Positions 35,786-44,072 of a DNA stretch of 64,000 nt are shown here, piece after piece (within the stretch, counting starts at the first letter, position 1; each line of letters begins with the position of its first letter). Source of the stretch: an uncultured Reyranella sp. (GTDB lineage: Bacteria > Pseudomonadota > Alphaproteobacteria > Reyranellales > Reyranellaceae). Location: contig NZ_CAMFKM010000019.1 in assembly GCF_945957355.1 (NCBI RefSeq), positions 1 through 64,000 of the forward strand, read 5' to 3'. The position numbers and the translations under genes were made by a program. The notes beneath the pieces were generated by a model that was given only the letters and a program-made list of their open reading frames with translations, had not been told where the DNA came from and searched no databases.

Positions 35786-37465
35786 ATGATCCCCCGGGAC
35801 TACCAGCAGGCGGCCGTCGCGGCCGCCCGAACCAAGACCGCCGAGCACGGCAACACGATCCTCGTGTTGCCAACCGGAGCGGGGAAGACAGCCATCGCCG
35901 GCTTCTACATCGGCGAGGAAGCGGCCGAGGCGCCGGGCAGCCGGTTTCTCATGCTGCAGCACACCGACGAGCTGATCGAGCAGAACCGGGCCACCGTCAG
36001 CGCCGTCGCCGGCGTGGCCGGAAGCGTCGTAAAGGCCGAGCAGGACGACTGGTCGGGCCGGGTGGTGTTCGGCAGCGTGCAGACGCTGGCGCGGACCAAC
36101 CGGCGCACCCGGATGCCGGCAGTGTCGCATCTGGTGATCGACGAGTGCCATCGGGCAGCATCTGATAGCTACCAGAGCATCGTCGCCCACGTCCGATCGC
36201 TCAATCCGCAGATCAAGCTGCTCGGGCTGTCGGCGACTCCGGGGCGTGGTGACGGCCGCAGCCTGCGCAAGACCTTCAGCAACGTCGGCTACCAGCTGCC
36301 GATCGGCACCCTGATCGAGCAGGGCATCCTGGTTCCGCCCAGGACCTTCACCATCGACCTGGGCGTGGACGCGGAGCTGTCCGGCGTGGAAGCGACCGCC
36401 GGCGACTTCGACATGGGCCAGGCGGCCCAGGTGCTGAACCACTCGGTGTTGAACGAGGCGGTGGTGGCTCACTGGAAGGAGAAGGCGGGCGGTCGCCGGA
36501 CCATCGCCTTCTGCGCCACCGTCGAGCACGCCCAGTCGGTGGCCGCAGCGTTCCGGTCAGCGGGTATCACCGCTGAGACTGTAACGGGTGAGATGAAGGC
36601 CCGCGACCGCGTCGACGCCCTTGCCCGGTTCGACCGCGGGGAGGTGCAGGTGCTCACCAACTGCATGGTGCTGACCGAGGGCTTCGACAGCCAGCCGGTG
36701 GGGTGCATCACGATCCTGCGGCCGATGCTGCACAAGGGCACGTTCATCCAGGCGGTCGGGCGGGGGCTGCGCAAGGTCGATCCCGAGCGCTACCCCGGCA
36801 TCGTGAAGACCGACTGCATCGTGCTCGACTTCGCGGGGGCGGCCCAGCGGCACGGTTCGATCGAGCAGGAAGTGCAGCTCGACGGCGAGGAAGCAACGGG
36901 CGAGGCACCGTACAAGACGTGCCCGGACTGCGCGGCGGAGTTGCCGCTCGGCACGACCACCTGTCCGTTCTGCGGCCACGTCTGGCTCAGGCAGTCGGGC
37001 GAGAAGCGGGTCATCGAACAGTTCGCTCTGACCGAGATCGACCTGCTGGCCCGTTCGCCGTTTCGCTGGTGCGACCTGTTCGGCGACGACCAGGCGCTGA
37101 TCGCCAGTGGCTTCGACGCCTGGGGCGGCGCGTTCTTCGACGGCACCCACTGGCACGCCGTCGGCCAGCCGCGTCGAGGGCGGTTGCGGCATCTCGCGGT
37201 CGGCGAGCGATCGCAGGTGCTCGCGGCGGCCGACGACTTCCTCCGACAGGTCGAGACCACCGATGCGGCCAGCAAAAGCAGGGGTTGGCTGTCGCAGCCG
37301 GCGAGCCTCAAGCAGCAGGACCTGCTGCGCCGTGCGGGGTACGCCAATGCCAGCCTCGACTTCGGTCTCTCGAAGTATGCCGCCAACTGCCACCTGAACT
37401 TCCTGTGGAACCGGCCAGCGATCCGGGCGGCGGTGCTCGCGTCGGCGCCGAGGAGGGCCGCGTGA
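35786..37465 (+). CDS. DEAD/DEAH-type SF2 helicase
   Basis: A 559-residue helicase. Motif I is LPTGAGKTAI (about residue 31), motif II DECHRA, motif III LSATPGRGDG and motif VI QAVGRGLRKVD. A four-cysteine zinc element CPDCAAELPLGTTTCPFCGH follows the helicase core (about residues 380-400). The C-terminal region seems to be a phage-specific extension. It starts MIPRDYQQAAVAAARTKTAE and probably opens or translocates DNA during phage replication. A type III restriction or XPB-like ancestry is likely for the core. Confidence 0.9.
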   Translation: MIPRDYQQAAVAAARTKTAEHGNTILVLPTGAGKTAIAGFYIGEEAAEAPGSRFLMLQHTDELIEQNRATVSAVAGVAGSVVKAEQDDWSGRVVFGSVQTLARTNRRTRMPAVSHLVIDECHRAASDSYQSIVAHVRSLNPQIKLLGLSATPGRGDGRSLRKTFSNVGYQLPIGTLIEQGILVPPRTFTIDLGVDAELSGVEATAGDFDMGQAAQVLNHSVLNEAVVAHWKEKAGGRRTIAFCATVEHAQSVAAAFRSAGITAETVTGEMKARDRVDALARFDRGEVQVLTNCMVLTEGFDSQPVGCITILRPMLHKGTFIQAVGRGLRKVDPERYPGIVKTDCIVLDFAGAAQRHGSIEQEVQLDGEEATGEAPYKTCPDCAAELPLGTTTCPFCGHVWLRQSGEKRVIEQFALTEIDLLARSPFRWCDLFGDDQALIASGFDAWGGAFFDGTHWHAVGQPRRGRLRHLAVGERSQVLAAADDFLRQVETTDAASKSRGWLSQPASLKQQDLLRRAGYANASLDFGLSKYAANCHLNFLWNRPAIRAAVLASAPRRAA

Positions 37466-37468
37466 CCG

Positions 37469-37867
37469 ATGCCTTCCGCGTTCTCCTTGCGACTGCGGTG
37501 CTGGCACCCGCGCGGCGTGCTCTGCGCGGTCTGCCGTCGACCGGCCAGTGGCTTTGGCTGGTTCGACCCGGTGCGCTCGAAGCGGCCGCGGCCATCGGTC
37601 TGGTTCTGCTCGATGGCATGCCAAGGGTTCTGGTCGCGCTTGGCTGGGAGGTCCTTCGCCGTGGTTGACCTCACCGAGCAGGAGAAGGCGGCCATCGCCG
37701 CCGCCCTGAAGCCGGTCGCCGAGATCATGGCCGAGATCGGCTGGCCGACGCGGCTCAACGAGCTTTCCGAGCAGCAGGTGCTGACCCTGATCGAGGCCGC
37801 CGTCGGTGGTTTCCAGGACGCCATGCACACCACCGCCCGCAACGACATCCCGGAGATCCCCTTCTGA
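37469..37867 (+). CDS. DUF6511 domain protein with N-terminal zinc finger
   Basis: A 132-residue protein. The N-terminal CAVCRRPASGFGWFDP and WFCSMACQGFW give four cysteines of a small zinc-binding finger. The C-terminal segment LTEQEKAAIAAALKPVAEIM to the DIPEIPF end matches the DUF6511 pattern of phage proteins. It lies 3 bp after the helicase stop and its stop overlaps the next ATG (TGATG). The role is unknown, perhaps a helicase or nuclease accessory. Confidence 0.78.
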   Translation: MPSAFSLRLRCWHPRGVLCAVCRRPASGFGWFDPVRSKRPRPSVWFCSMACQGFWSRLAGRSFAVVDLTEQEKAAIAAALKPVAEIMAEIGWPTRLNELSEQQVLTLIEAAVGGFQDAMHTTARNDIPEIPF

Positions 37868-38607
37868 TGGACACCCTCGACTTCAACCACCGGCCCAGGG
37901 AGCCGAACTTTGCCGACGGGCTGAACGCGCTGATCGATCGTGCCCTGGAGGCCGAGAACGAGACCCGGCCCGGCCGGGACTATCTCGGCGGCTCGCGGCT
38001 CGGTGACTCCTGCGTTCGGCGCCTGCAATTCGAGTACCTGAACGTGCCGCGCGATCCCGGGGCCGGCTTCCCCGGACGGACGCTCCGGACCTTTGCCCTG
38101 GGACACAGTCTGGAGGATCTCGCCGTCGAGTGGCTGCGCAAGGCCGGGCTGGACCTGCGCACGCGCAATCGAAGCGGCGAGCAGTTCGGGTTCTCGGTCG
38201 CCGGCGGTCGCGTGAAGGGGCACATCGACGGTGTGATCGTGGCGGCCGAGGGGTTCGCCGTGCCGGCGCTCTGGGAGTGCAAGACGGCCAACGCGAAGAA
38301 CTGGCGCGACATGGCCCGGCGCGGCGTCACCGTGGCCAAGCCGGTCTACGCCGCGCAGATCGCCCTTTATCAGGCCTACATGGGCCTGACCGAGGCGCCG
38401 GCGCTGTTCACGGCGATCAACAAGGACACGAGCGAGCTCTGGCATGAGCTGGTGCCCTTCGATGGCGGTCTCGCACAGTCGGTCAGCGACAAGGCCGTTC
38501 GCATCCTGCAGACCTGCGACGCCGGCGAGTGGCTGCCGAGGGTCGCCTCCGAGCCCGGCTTCTTCGAGTGCACGACCTGTGCCTTCAAGCAGCGGTGCTG
38601 GGCATGA
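37867..38607 (+). CDS. PD-(D/E)XK nuclease (phage exonuclease type)
   Basis: A 246-residue nuclease. The catalytic signature is GHIDGVI (Asp, about residue 120) followed by LWECKTANAK (Glu and Lys, about 140), the Cas4/RecB-like arrangement. Cysteines near the start (GDSCVRRL) and a cluster at the end (CTTCAFKQRCWA) could hold an iron-sulfur or zinc site as in Cas4/AddB-like nucleases. It overlaps both neighbours by 1-4 bases and lies between DUF6511 and the primase-helicase, so it probably processes DNA ends in replication or recombination. Confidence 0.85.
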   Translation: MDTLDFNHRPREPNFADGLNALIDRALEAENETRPGRDYLGGSRLGDSCVRRLQFEYLNVPRDPGAGFPGRTLRTFALGHSLEDLAVEWLRKAGLDLRTRNRSGEQFGFSVAGGRVKGHIDGVIVAAEGFAVPALWECKTANAKNWRDMARRGVTVAKPVYAAQIALYQAYMGLTEAPALFTAINKDTSELWHELVPFDGGLAQSVSDKAVRILQTCDAGEWLPRVASEPGFFECTTCAFKQRCWA

Positions 38608-40961
38608 TGGTGGCCAGCACCGATCCCGTGCCGGTTGCGCCGGACGCCGTCGCCATCGCCACCTTCGCTGAGATCGTGTTCGGCTACTGCGAAGGCTTCG
38701 TGCCGGTGCGCGCCCTGGCCGAGAAGGGCGCCGCCGACCGACCGCCGCACACGCCGTTCCTGGTGGCGGATGCCGACCTCGCGTCCCGGCTCGCGATCCA
38801 GGCGGATTGGGCCACCGAGACCGGCATGGCGCTCTACGTAGTGCCGGGCACGGTGGCATCGCCCGGCGAGGCGCGCGCCGAACACATCGTACAGACGCAG
38901 GTCGTGCTGGTGGACCTCGACCACGGCGACATCGCCACCAAGCGCGACCACCTGGTCCAGCATCTGGGGGCGCCGACGCTCGACATCGCCTCGGGTGGCG
39001 TGACGCCCGAGGGGCAGCGCAAGCGGCATCTCTACTGGCAGCTGACCGAGCCGGCTATTGGCGAGGACATCGCGAAGGTCTGCCGGCTGCGGCACGCCAT
39101 CGCCGCCAAGGTCGGCGGCGATCCGGCCTTCCGGTCCGCCCACCAGCCGATCCGGGTGGCAGGCTCCGTGCACGCCAAGGGTGGGGTGCGGCGCCCTGTC
39201 GAGATCCTGCAGCGCAATGCAGTCGAGTTCGACTTGCGTGAGTTCGCCGAGGCCGTGCTCGCCATGCCGCCGCTGGACGGCGAGGCGCCTTCCGACCTCG
39301 ACTTCAACGACGCCACCGCGATCCGGGGAACCGTTACCGAGCTATTCGGCCAGCAGGTCCGCGAAGGTGGTGTCGACGGCACGACCCGGTTCGACGCGCT
39401 GTCCCGGGTGATCGGCTACTGGATCCGCCGCTGCCGCGAGGGCCATGTCGAGGCGAGCCAGGCCTGGGCCGAGATCGTGGCTTACAACGAGGCTCGCATC
39501 GACCCACCCTGGCCGCTCGATCGGCTGCAGCACGAGGCCGAGCGCCTGTGGCGGCGGGATTCCGACCGGAACAGCGATCATAGCGGCGGGCCTGGCCAGC
39601 CGCCGCATGATGGCGGGCCCGAGGACGAGGCGCCGCCGCCGCAATACACCGAGGATGCGTTGGCGCTCGAGTTCACGCGCCGCAACGGTGACGACTGGCG
39701 CTTCGTGGCTGCGTGGGGGCAATGGCTGGTCTGGACCGGCAGCCAGTGGCAGCACGAGACGACGCTCAGGGGCCTCCACCTGTCGCGCCTGGTCTGTCGC
39801 GAGGCTGCGGCGCAGTGCGGCCGGGCCAAGCTCGCGGCGAGGCTGGCCAGCGCCTCCACGGTGTCGGCGGTGGAGCGTCTGGCCCGCGCGGACCGGCGGC
39901 ACGCTGCAACGGTCGAGGAATGGGACCGCGATCCGTGGGCGCTCAACACGCCCGGCGGGGTCGTGAACCTCAAAACCGGCAACCGGCGCGCCCATGATCG
40001 TGCCGACCGCATGACGCGTCTCGCCGGCGCCACGCCGCAGGGCGACTGCCCGACGTGGAAGACGTTCCTCGCCACTATCACCGACAACGACGCCGAGCTG
40101 CAGGCCTACCTGCAGCGCATGGTGGGCTACAGCCTGACCGGCCTGACCAGCGAGCACGCGCTCTTCTTCCTCTACGGCACGGGTGCCAACGGCAAGTCGG
40201 TGTTCTGCAACGTCGTGGCCGCCATTCTCGGCGACTACGCCACCACCGCGCCGATGGACATGTTCATGGCCACGACCGGCGATCGGCATCCGACTGATCT
40301 CGCCGGTCTGCGCGGGGCGCGCTTCGTGTCGGCGGCCGAGACCGAGCAGGGCCGCCGGTGGGCCGAGAGCAAGCTCAAGCTCATGACCGGCAGCGACCCG
40401 ATCAAGGCCCGCTTCATGCGCCAGGACTTCTTCGAGTTCCTGCCGCAGTTCAAGCTGGTGATCGCCGGCAACCACAAGCCCGCGATCCGCAACATCGACG
40501 AGGCCATGCGGCGGCGCTTCCACATGGTGCCGTTCACGGTGACCATCCCCAAGCCGCGGCGCGACAAGACCCTCGCCGACCGCCTGCTCTCCGAGCGCGA
40601 TGGCATCCTCGCCTGGGCCGTCCAGGGATGCCTGGACTGGCAGCGACAGGGTCTGATGCCGCCCACCGCTGTGCAGGCCGCGACCCAGGAATACTTCGAC
40701 GACGAGGATGCTCTAGGCCGCTGGATGGCCGAGGTGTGCGACGTCGGGCCCGCCCGGACCGAGCTCACCGCGACCCTGTACGGCGCCTGGAAGATCTGGA
40801 CCGAAGCCGCCGGCGAGTACGCCGGCTCGATCCGTCGGTTCTCCGAGAGCCTTGCCGCCCGGGGCTTCGAGAAGTGGCGCGAACCCACGAGCACCCGGAT
40901 GGGGTTCCGCGGGATCGCACTCAAGCCCGCAACCATGTCCACCGCCCCTCTGGAGTTCTGA
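38604..40961 (+). CDS. P4/D5-type phage primase-helicase
   Basis: A 785-residue replication protein starting at ATG ATG (38604). The N-terminal ~250 residues contain a primase-like region (QVVLVDLDHGD, LDIASGGVTPEGQRKRHLYW). A D5-type segment follows. The SF3 helicase is at the C terminus: Walker A LYGTGANGKSV (about residue 525), Walker B-like GARFVSAAETEQG and FKLVIAGNHKP sensor. Such proteins start and unwind phage DNA on their own. It overlaps the PD-(D/E)XK gene by ATGA. An inverted-repeat and CG-tract element follows just downstream. Confidence 0.9.
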   Translation: MMVASTDPVPVAPDAVAIATFAEIVFGYCEGFVPVRALAEKGAADRPPHTPFLVADADLASRLAIQADWATETGMALYVVPGTVASPGEARAEHIVQTQVVLVDLDHGDIATKRDHLVQHLGAPTLDIASGGVTPEGQRKRHLYWQLTEPAIGEDIAKVCRLRHAIAAKVGGDPAFRSAHQPIRVAGSVHAKGGVRRPVEILQRNAVEFDLREFAEAVLAMPPLDGEAPSDLDFNDATAIRGTVTELFGQQVREGGVDGTTRFDALSRVIGYWIRRCREGHVEASQAWAEIVAYNEARIDPPWPLDRLQHEAERLWRRDSDRNSDHSGGPGQPPHDGGPEDEAPPPQYTEDALALEFTRRNGDDWRFVAAWGQWLVWTGSQWQHETTLRGLHLSRLVCREAAAQCGRAKLAARLASASTVSAVERLARADRRHAATVEEWDRDPWALNTPGGVVNLKTGNRRAHDRADRMTRLAGATPQGDCPTWKTFLATITDNDAELQAYLQRMVGYSLTGLTSEHALFFLYGTGANGKSVFCNVVAAILGDYATTAPMDMFMATTGDRHPTDLAGLRGARFVSAAETEQGRRWAESKLKLMTGSDPIKARFMRQDFFEFLPQFKLVIAGNHKPAIRNIDEAMRRRFHMVPFTVTIPKPRRDKTLADRLLSERDGILAWAVQGCLDWQRQGLMPPTAVQAATQEYFDDEDALGRWMAEVCDVGPARTELTATLYGAWKIWTEAAGEYAGSIRRFSESLAARGFEKWREPTSTRMGFRGIALKPATMSTAPLEF

Positions 40962-40966
40962 ACGTC

Positions 40967-41572
40967 ATGCACCTCGAAAAACCCCGTAAAATGGGCATCC
41001 TGAAGGTTCTGAAGGATCAAACCGTTAACGGCCCCACGCGCGCGCGTGCGCGCGTAGAGGGAGTAACCGATGGAACCTTCAGAAGCTTCAGAACCCGACC
41101 GAAACAGTCGGTTATTCTGGCCCTCGACCTCGGCACCACGACCGGCTGGGCCATGGCGCTGCCCGACGGCGGTATCGTGAGCGGCACGGTGTCGTTCCGC
41201 CCGAGCCGCTACGACGGCGGTGGCATGCGGTACCTGCGGTTCCGCGCCTGGCTGGAGGGCATCGCCCAGGACACGCCCGGCATTGCGGCCATCCACTTCG
41301 AGGAGGTTCGCCGGCATCTCAGCACGGATGCCGCGCACGTTCACGGCGGTCTGCTGGCCATGCTGACGGCGTGGTGCGAGGAGCAGGCCGTCGCCTACCA
41401 GGGCGTGCCGGTCGGCACGATCAAGCGGTTCATCGCGGGGCGTGGCAACGCCGACAAGGCGGCGGTCATGAACGCCGTCCGCGAGCGCGGCTACAGCCCG
41501 GCCGACGACAACGAGGCCGATGCCATCGCCATCCTGCTGTGGGCCCTGCAGACCCAGGGAGGCGTTCGATGA
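40967..41572 (+). CDS. RuvC-like Holliday-junction resolvase
   Basis: About 201 residues if started at the ATG at 40967. The RNase H fold is clear: ILALDLGTTTGWAMA (first Asp), IHFEEVRRH (Glu) and ADDNEADAIAILLWAL (terminal Asp pair). It likely cuts branched phage DNA after recombination. The first ~48 residues have poor protein character and translate the repeat element at 41002-41095. A strong GAGGGAG Shine-Dalgarno precedes an out-of-frame ATG at 41070, so the true N terminus is uncertain. Confidence 0.82.
   Translation: MHLEKPRKMGILKVLKDQTVNGPTRARARVEGVTDGTFRSFRTRPKQSVILALDLGTTTGWAMALPDGGIVSGTVSFRPSRYDGGGMRYLRFRAWLEGIAQDTPGIAAIHFEEVRRHLSTDAAHVHGGLLAMLTAWCEEQAVAYQGVPVGTIKRFIAGRGNADKAAVMNAVRERGYSPADDNEADAIAILLWALQTQGGVR
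41005..41095. repeat. Inverted repeat around an alternating CG tract upstream of the resolvase
   Basis: Arms GGTTCTGAAG (41005-41014) and CTTCAGAACC (41086-41095) are perfect complements. Between them are the palindrome CCGTTAACGG and the tract ACGCGCGCGCGTGCGCGCGT (41036-41055). The tract alternates purine and pyrimidine over 20 bases and is self-complementary (8-bp arms), so it could form a hairpin or left-handed DNA. Position between primase and resolvase suggests a replication origin or an RNA control element. Confidence 0.65.
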
Positions 41573-41826
41573 GCGCGGAAACGATCCTCGCGCGCGCGGC
41601 CGACGTCTTGGCCGACCGCAGCAAGACCTACGGCGAGCCGCGCCAAAACATGGCCGCCATTGCCGCCCGCTGGTCTGTCACGCTTGGTCACCCCGTGACC
41701 CCGGCGCAGGTCGTGCTGTGCATGCTGGACCTCAAGCTGGCCCGGCTGCGGCGCGATCCCGGCCACCAGGACAGCATGGTCGACGTCATCGGCTACGCCG
41801 CGCTGCTGAACGAGGTGACGCGATGA
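41569..41826 (+). CDS. DUF6378 domain phage protein
   Basis: An 85-residue protein starting MSAETILARAADVLADRSKT. The conserved pattern (YGEPRQNMAAIAARWSVTLG, LCMLDLKLARLRRDPGHQDS, DVIGYAALL) matches the DUF6378 family of small phage proteins, which resembles MazG-like all-alpha NTP pyrophosphohydrolases; this relation is tentative. It overlaps the resolvase stop by ATGA and the next start by ATGA. Confidence 0.8.
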   Translation: MSAETILARAADVLADRSKTYGEPRQNMAAIAARWSVTLGHPVTPAQVVLCMLDLKLARLRRDPGHQDSMVDVIGYAALLNEVTR

Positions 41827-42023
41827 GGTGGGCACCACGAGGCTTCGGCGGCGAGCGCCAGCCGCCCGAGGACATCAAGCGACAGGGTTGGCAGGCGCAG
41901 CGCGTGCTGGTCGTCGATGCCGACGACGAACGTCTGACCTGGCCCGAGCGCGAGCTGATCCGCCAGCTCGGCGAGAAGCTCTACGGCAACAGGCCGAAGC
42001 GACAGGAGACGCGGCATGGCTGA
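41823..42023 (+). CDS. Small basic phage protein
   Basis: A 66-residue protein starting MRWAPRGFGGERQPPEDIKR. The central LTWPERELIRQLGEKLYGNR is helical. It has an ATGA overlap with the preceding gene and an 8-bp overlap with the next. No family is recognised. The tight coupling to both neighbours supports it being real. Confidence 0.65.
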   Translation: MRWAPRGFGGERQPPEDIKRQGWQAQRVLVVDADDERLTWPERELIRQLGEKLYGNRPKRQETRHG

Positions 42024-42501
42024 CTGGACGCCGGAGATGGTCGAGGAGCGGTTGATCGAGGCGGCTGCAGTCCTGCGGCGGCTGCCGGCACCCCGCAAGC
42101 AGGGCTACTTCAGCACCTGGCCGAAGATGATGGTCGAGTTTTCGGACCTGGTCGGGCAGACGCCCGAGCCGATGCGGCTGCCACCCCCGACCGCGGCCGC
42201 CATCAGCCGGATGGAGGAAGCACTGGTGTGGTGGGCCTGGCTGGAGCCGATAGACTCGAAGATCGCCTGGCTTAGGGCCAGCGGCATGCGGTGGAAGTCG
42301 ATCTGCTGGTCGGTCGGACTGGCCCGCGCTGCGGCCCACGAGCACTGGATCTACGCGCTGTGCGTCATCGCGTGGCGGCTGAATGGCAATCAACTGCAGC
42401 GGCATGTTAGCAAACGTAACCTGATTGCCCGATGTCGGGCTTCACACGATCATTGTTCAGGCGCTAGCCTTGTCCGGTTTCCTCGTGCTGAGCCTGGGTG
42501 A
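42016..42501 (+). CDS. DUF6362-like phage protein
   Basis: A 161-residue protein. The motif series MVEERLIEAAAVLRRLPAPR, VWWAWLEPIDSKIAWLRASG and HWIYALCVIAWRLNGNQ fits the DUF6362 family of phage proteins with a helix-turn-helix-like end. The last ~40 residues (KRNLIARCRASHDHCSGASL) look atypical and may come from a changed 3' end where the methyltransferase segment joins. It is the last gene of the replication block. Confidence 0.7.
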   Translation: MADWTPEMVEERLIEAAAVLRRLPAPRKQGYFSTWPKMMVEFSDLVGQTPEPMRLPPPTAAAISRMEEALVWWAWLEPIDSKIAWLRASGMRWKSICWSVGLARAAAHEHWIYALCVIAWRLNGNQLQRHVSKRNLIARCRASHDHCSGASLVRFPRAEPG

Positions 42502-42573
42502 GCGCGGGGTTGTCAGATGGCGGCTTGGAGCTTCTGTTTGTGCCAGGTCAGGCGTCCCACGACGGAGGCTTCC

Positions 42574-43191
42574 GTGGACGATCGAAAAGATCATTGGGAG
42601 ACGGTCTATACGACCAAGTCGGCCACTGCCGTCAGCTGGTACCAGGCGGACCCCGGACGATCATTGGAGTTGATCCGTGGTGCGTCCCCGGATCGTCGTG
42701 CGTCAGTCATCGATGTTGGCGGAGGAGCGTCCGTTCTGGTCGACAGATTATTGGCTGATGGTTTCCAGGATCTCTCCGTCCTCGACATTTCAGGGGCGGC
42801 GCTGGAGAGCGCCAGTCATCGCCTGGGCGGAGATGCCGCGAGGGTTTCGTGGATCGTCACGGACATCACGCAGTGGACGCCCACCAGAACCTGGAACATC
42901 TGGCATGACCGCGCGGTGTTTCATTTCCTGACCGACCCTGAGCAACAGAAGAAATACATTGCCGCGCTCGAAGCGGCGATCCCATCGGGTGGCACGGTGA
43001 TCATGGCCACCTTCGCTCTTGATGGACCCGAGAAATGCAGTGGACTGCCGGTTCAACGATACAGCCCAGCTTCATTGGCGCAGCGGCTTGGCCCGAACTT
43101 TTCCCTGATTGACGAAAGCAGTGAGTCGCATGTCACGCCATGGGGATCGGAGCAGAAGTTTTCCTACGCGGTCTTGAGCAAGGTTTCATAG
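42574..43191 (+). CDS. Class I SAM-dependent methyltransferase (prophage cargo)
   Basis: About 205 residues from a GTG start preceded by GGAGG at 5 bases; the ORF-track ATG at 42517 lacks such a signal. SAM motif I is VIDVGGGASVLVDRL and the post-motif segments VLDISGAALESA and WHDRAVFHFLTDP are typical of small-molecule or peptide methyltransferases related to UbiE/TehB-like enzymes. I see no DNA-methylase motif. GC is lower than in surrounding phage genes. It looks like a chromosomal-type gene picked up by the prophage. The substrate is unknown. Confidence 0.82.
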   Translation: MDDRKDHWETVYTTKSATAVSWYQADPGRSLELIRGASPDRRASVIDVGGGASVLVDRLLADGFQDLSVLDISGAALESASHRLGGDAARVSWIVTDITQWTPTRTWNIWHDRAVFHFLTDPEQQKKYIAALEAAIPSGGTVIMATFALDGPEKCSGLPVQRYSPASLAQRLGPNFSLIDESSESHVTPWGSEQKFSYAVLSKVS

Positions 43192-43376
43192 GGGTGGCTA
43201 GGGGGGGCCTGGAGAAGTCGTCCTTGCAGACACTTTTCGCTCAGACAGATTCAGCCAGATAGGCTAGATTTCTTGTCATGCTCGCGGGACGCGTGCGTGG
43301 CGGGCATCACCAGCACCATGAACGACAAACCGGCGACCGCGCCGTGACGCAGCCGCCGGTTCGGTGATCGCTCGGT
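43192..43376. other. Spacer between convergent methyltransferase and DUF3489 genes
   Basis: A 185-bp gap. Near its end AACCGGCG (about 43338) and CGCCGGTT (about 43357) form an 8-bp inverted repeat that may act as a shared terminator for the converging genes. No U-run of note follows. Otherwise I see nothing here. Confidence 0.4.
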
Positions 43377-43667
43377 TTACCCGGCTATCCGGTAGACGCG
43401 GCCTCGGCCATCTACCTTCTGGGATTCGATCGTAAACCCGAGCTTCTTCTTCAGCGCGCCGGACATTGAGCCTCTCACCGTGTGAGCCTGCCAGTCGAGG
43501 GTCTTCACGATCTCGTCGATGGTGACGCCCTCTGGCTGGCGTAGCATCTCGATCAGCCGGGCCTGTTTGCTGGCGGGTTGTATAGCCTTGGCTTCGGCGG
43601 GCGCGGCCTTCGTTGTGGTGCGCTTGGCGGTCTTGGTGGTGGTCTGTTTGCGCTTGGTCTCGGACAT
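43377..43667 (-). CDS. DUF3489 domain protein
   Basis: A 96-residue protein. The Lys/Thr/Ala-rich N terminus (RKQTTTKTAKRTTTKAAPAE) is a nucleic-acid-binding-like tail. The C-terminal winged-helix-like part, QARLIEMLRQPEGVTIDEIV to the DGRGRVYRIAG end, is the DUF3489 pattern. Such proteins are often found with DUF2924 and serine recombinases in alphaproteobacterial elements. Here it lies about 15 kb away from that module and on the same strand as it. Shine-Dalgarno AGGAGC precedes the ATG. Confidence 0.85.
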   Translation of the reverse strand: MSETKRKQTTTKTAKRTTTKAAPAEAKAIQPASKQARLIEMLRQPEGVTIDEIVKTLDWQAHTVRGSMSGALKKKLGFTIESQKVDGRGRVYRIAG

Positions 43668-43686
43668 GGCGGTTGCTCCTGATAGC

Positions 43687-43707
43687 GAGCCGCGACCGTC
43701 GCGGCTC
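43687..43707. repeat. Perfect palindrome upstream of the DUF3489 gene
   Basis: GAGCCGCGAC and GTCGCGGCTC flank a single C; arms are 10 bp and perfect. It lies 20-40 bp upstream of the DUF3489 ATG on the minus strand, a good position for an operator. It may alternatively be a hairpin in the transcript of the upstream gene. A second repeat, AGCCCCG and CGGGGCT, lies at about 43717-43745. Confidence 0.55.
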
Positions 43708-43765
43708 CTACTGACCAGAGCCCCGCCAGCTTGAGCCGGTCGGGGCTGGGGAGCGTGGTCCGCTG

Positions 43766-43972
43766 CTATTCGGCGTGCTCGCCTTCCCTGAAGGCGCTGT
43801 CGGTGATGCGCTTCAGTAGCTCGGCGTAGTGGGCGAGGGTGCCGACGTGGCCCCAGTTGATCTCGTCGGGGGCGGTGTTGAAGTGGTCCTCGCTCAGTGC
43901 CGTGAGACGCGCGAGCATCGTGTCGATCTCGCTTTTCTTGGCGATGTAGGCGTCGAGAGCGGTGCGGCGCAT
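43766..43972 (-). CDS. Small hypothetical protein
   Basis: A 68-residue protein starting MRRTALDAYIAKKSEIDTML, with a GGAG Shine-Dalgarno about 7 bases upstream of the ATG; this start is chosen over the ORF-track start at 44074, which overlaps the divergent HNH gene. The sequence is helical (coiled-coil-like), ending LLKRITDSAFREGEHAE. Function unknown; paired with DUF3489 on the same strand. Confidence 0.65.
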   Translation of the reverse strand: MRRTALDAYIAKKSEIDTMLARLTALSEDHFNTAPDEINWGHVGTLAHYAELLKRITDSAFREGEHAE

Positions 43973-44072
43973 GTCGGTCTCCGTTGTTGGTGACCGCATA
44001 AGCGCTTCGTTCGCGGCGCGAGCCAAGCGAACAACCCGATCATCGAATTGCTTTCTGCGGAGCATCACGATC

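Noticed and set aside
36790-38859. 689-codon minus-strand ORF in the replication block
   Set aside because: Antisense of helicase, DUF6511, nuclease and primase genes, each with clear motifs on the plus strand.
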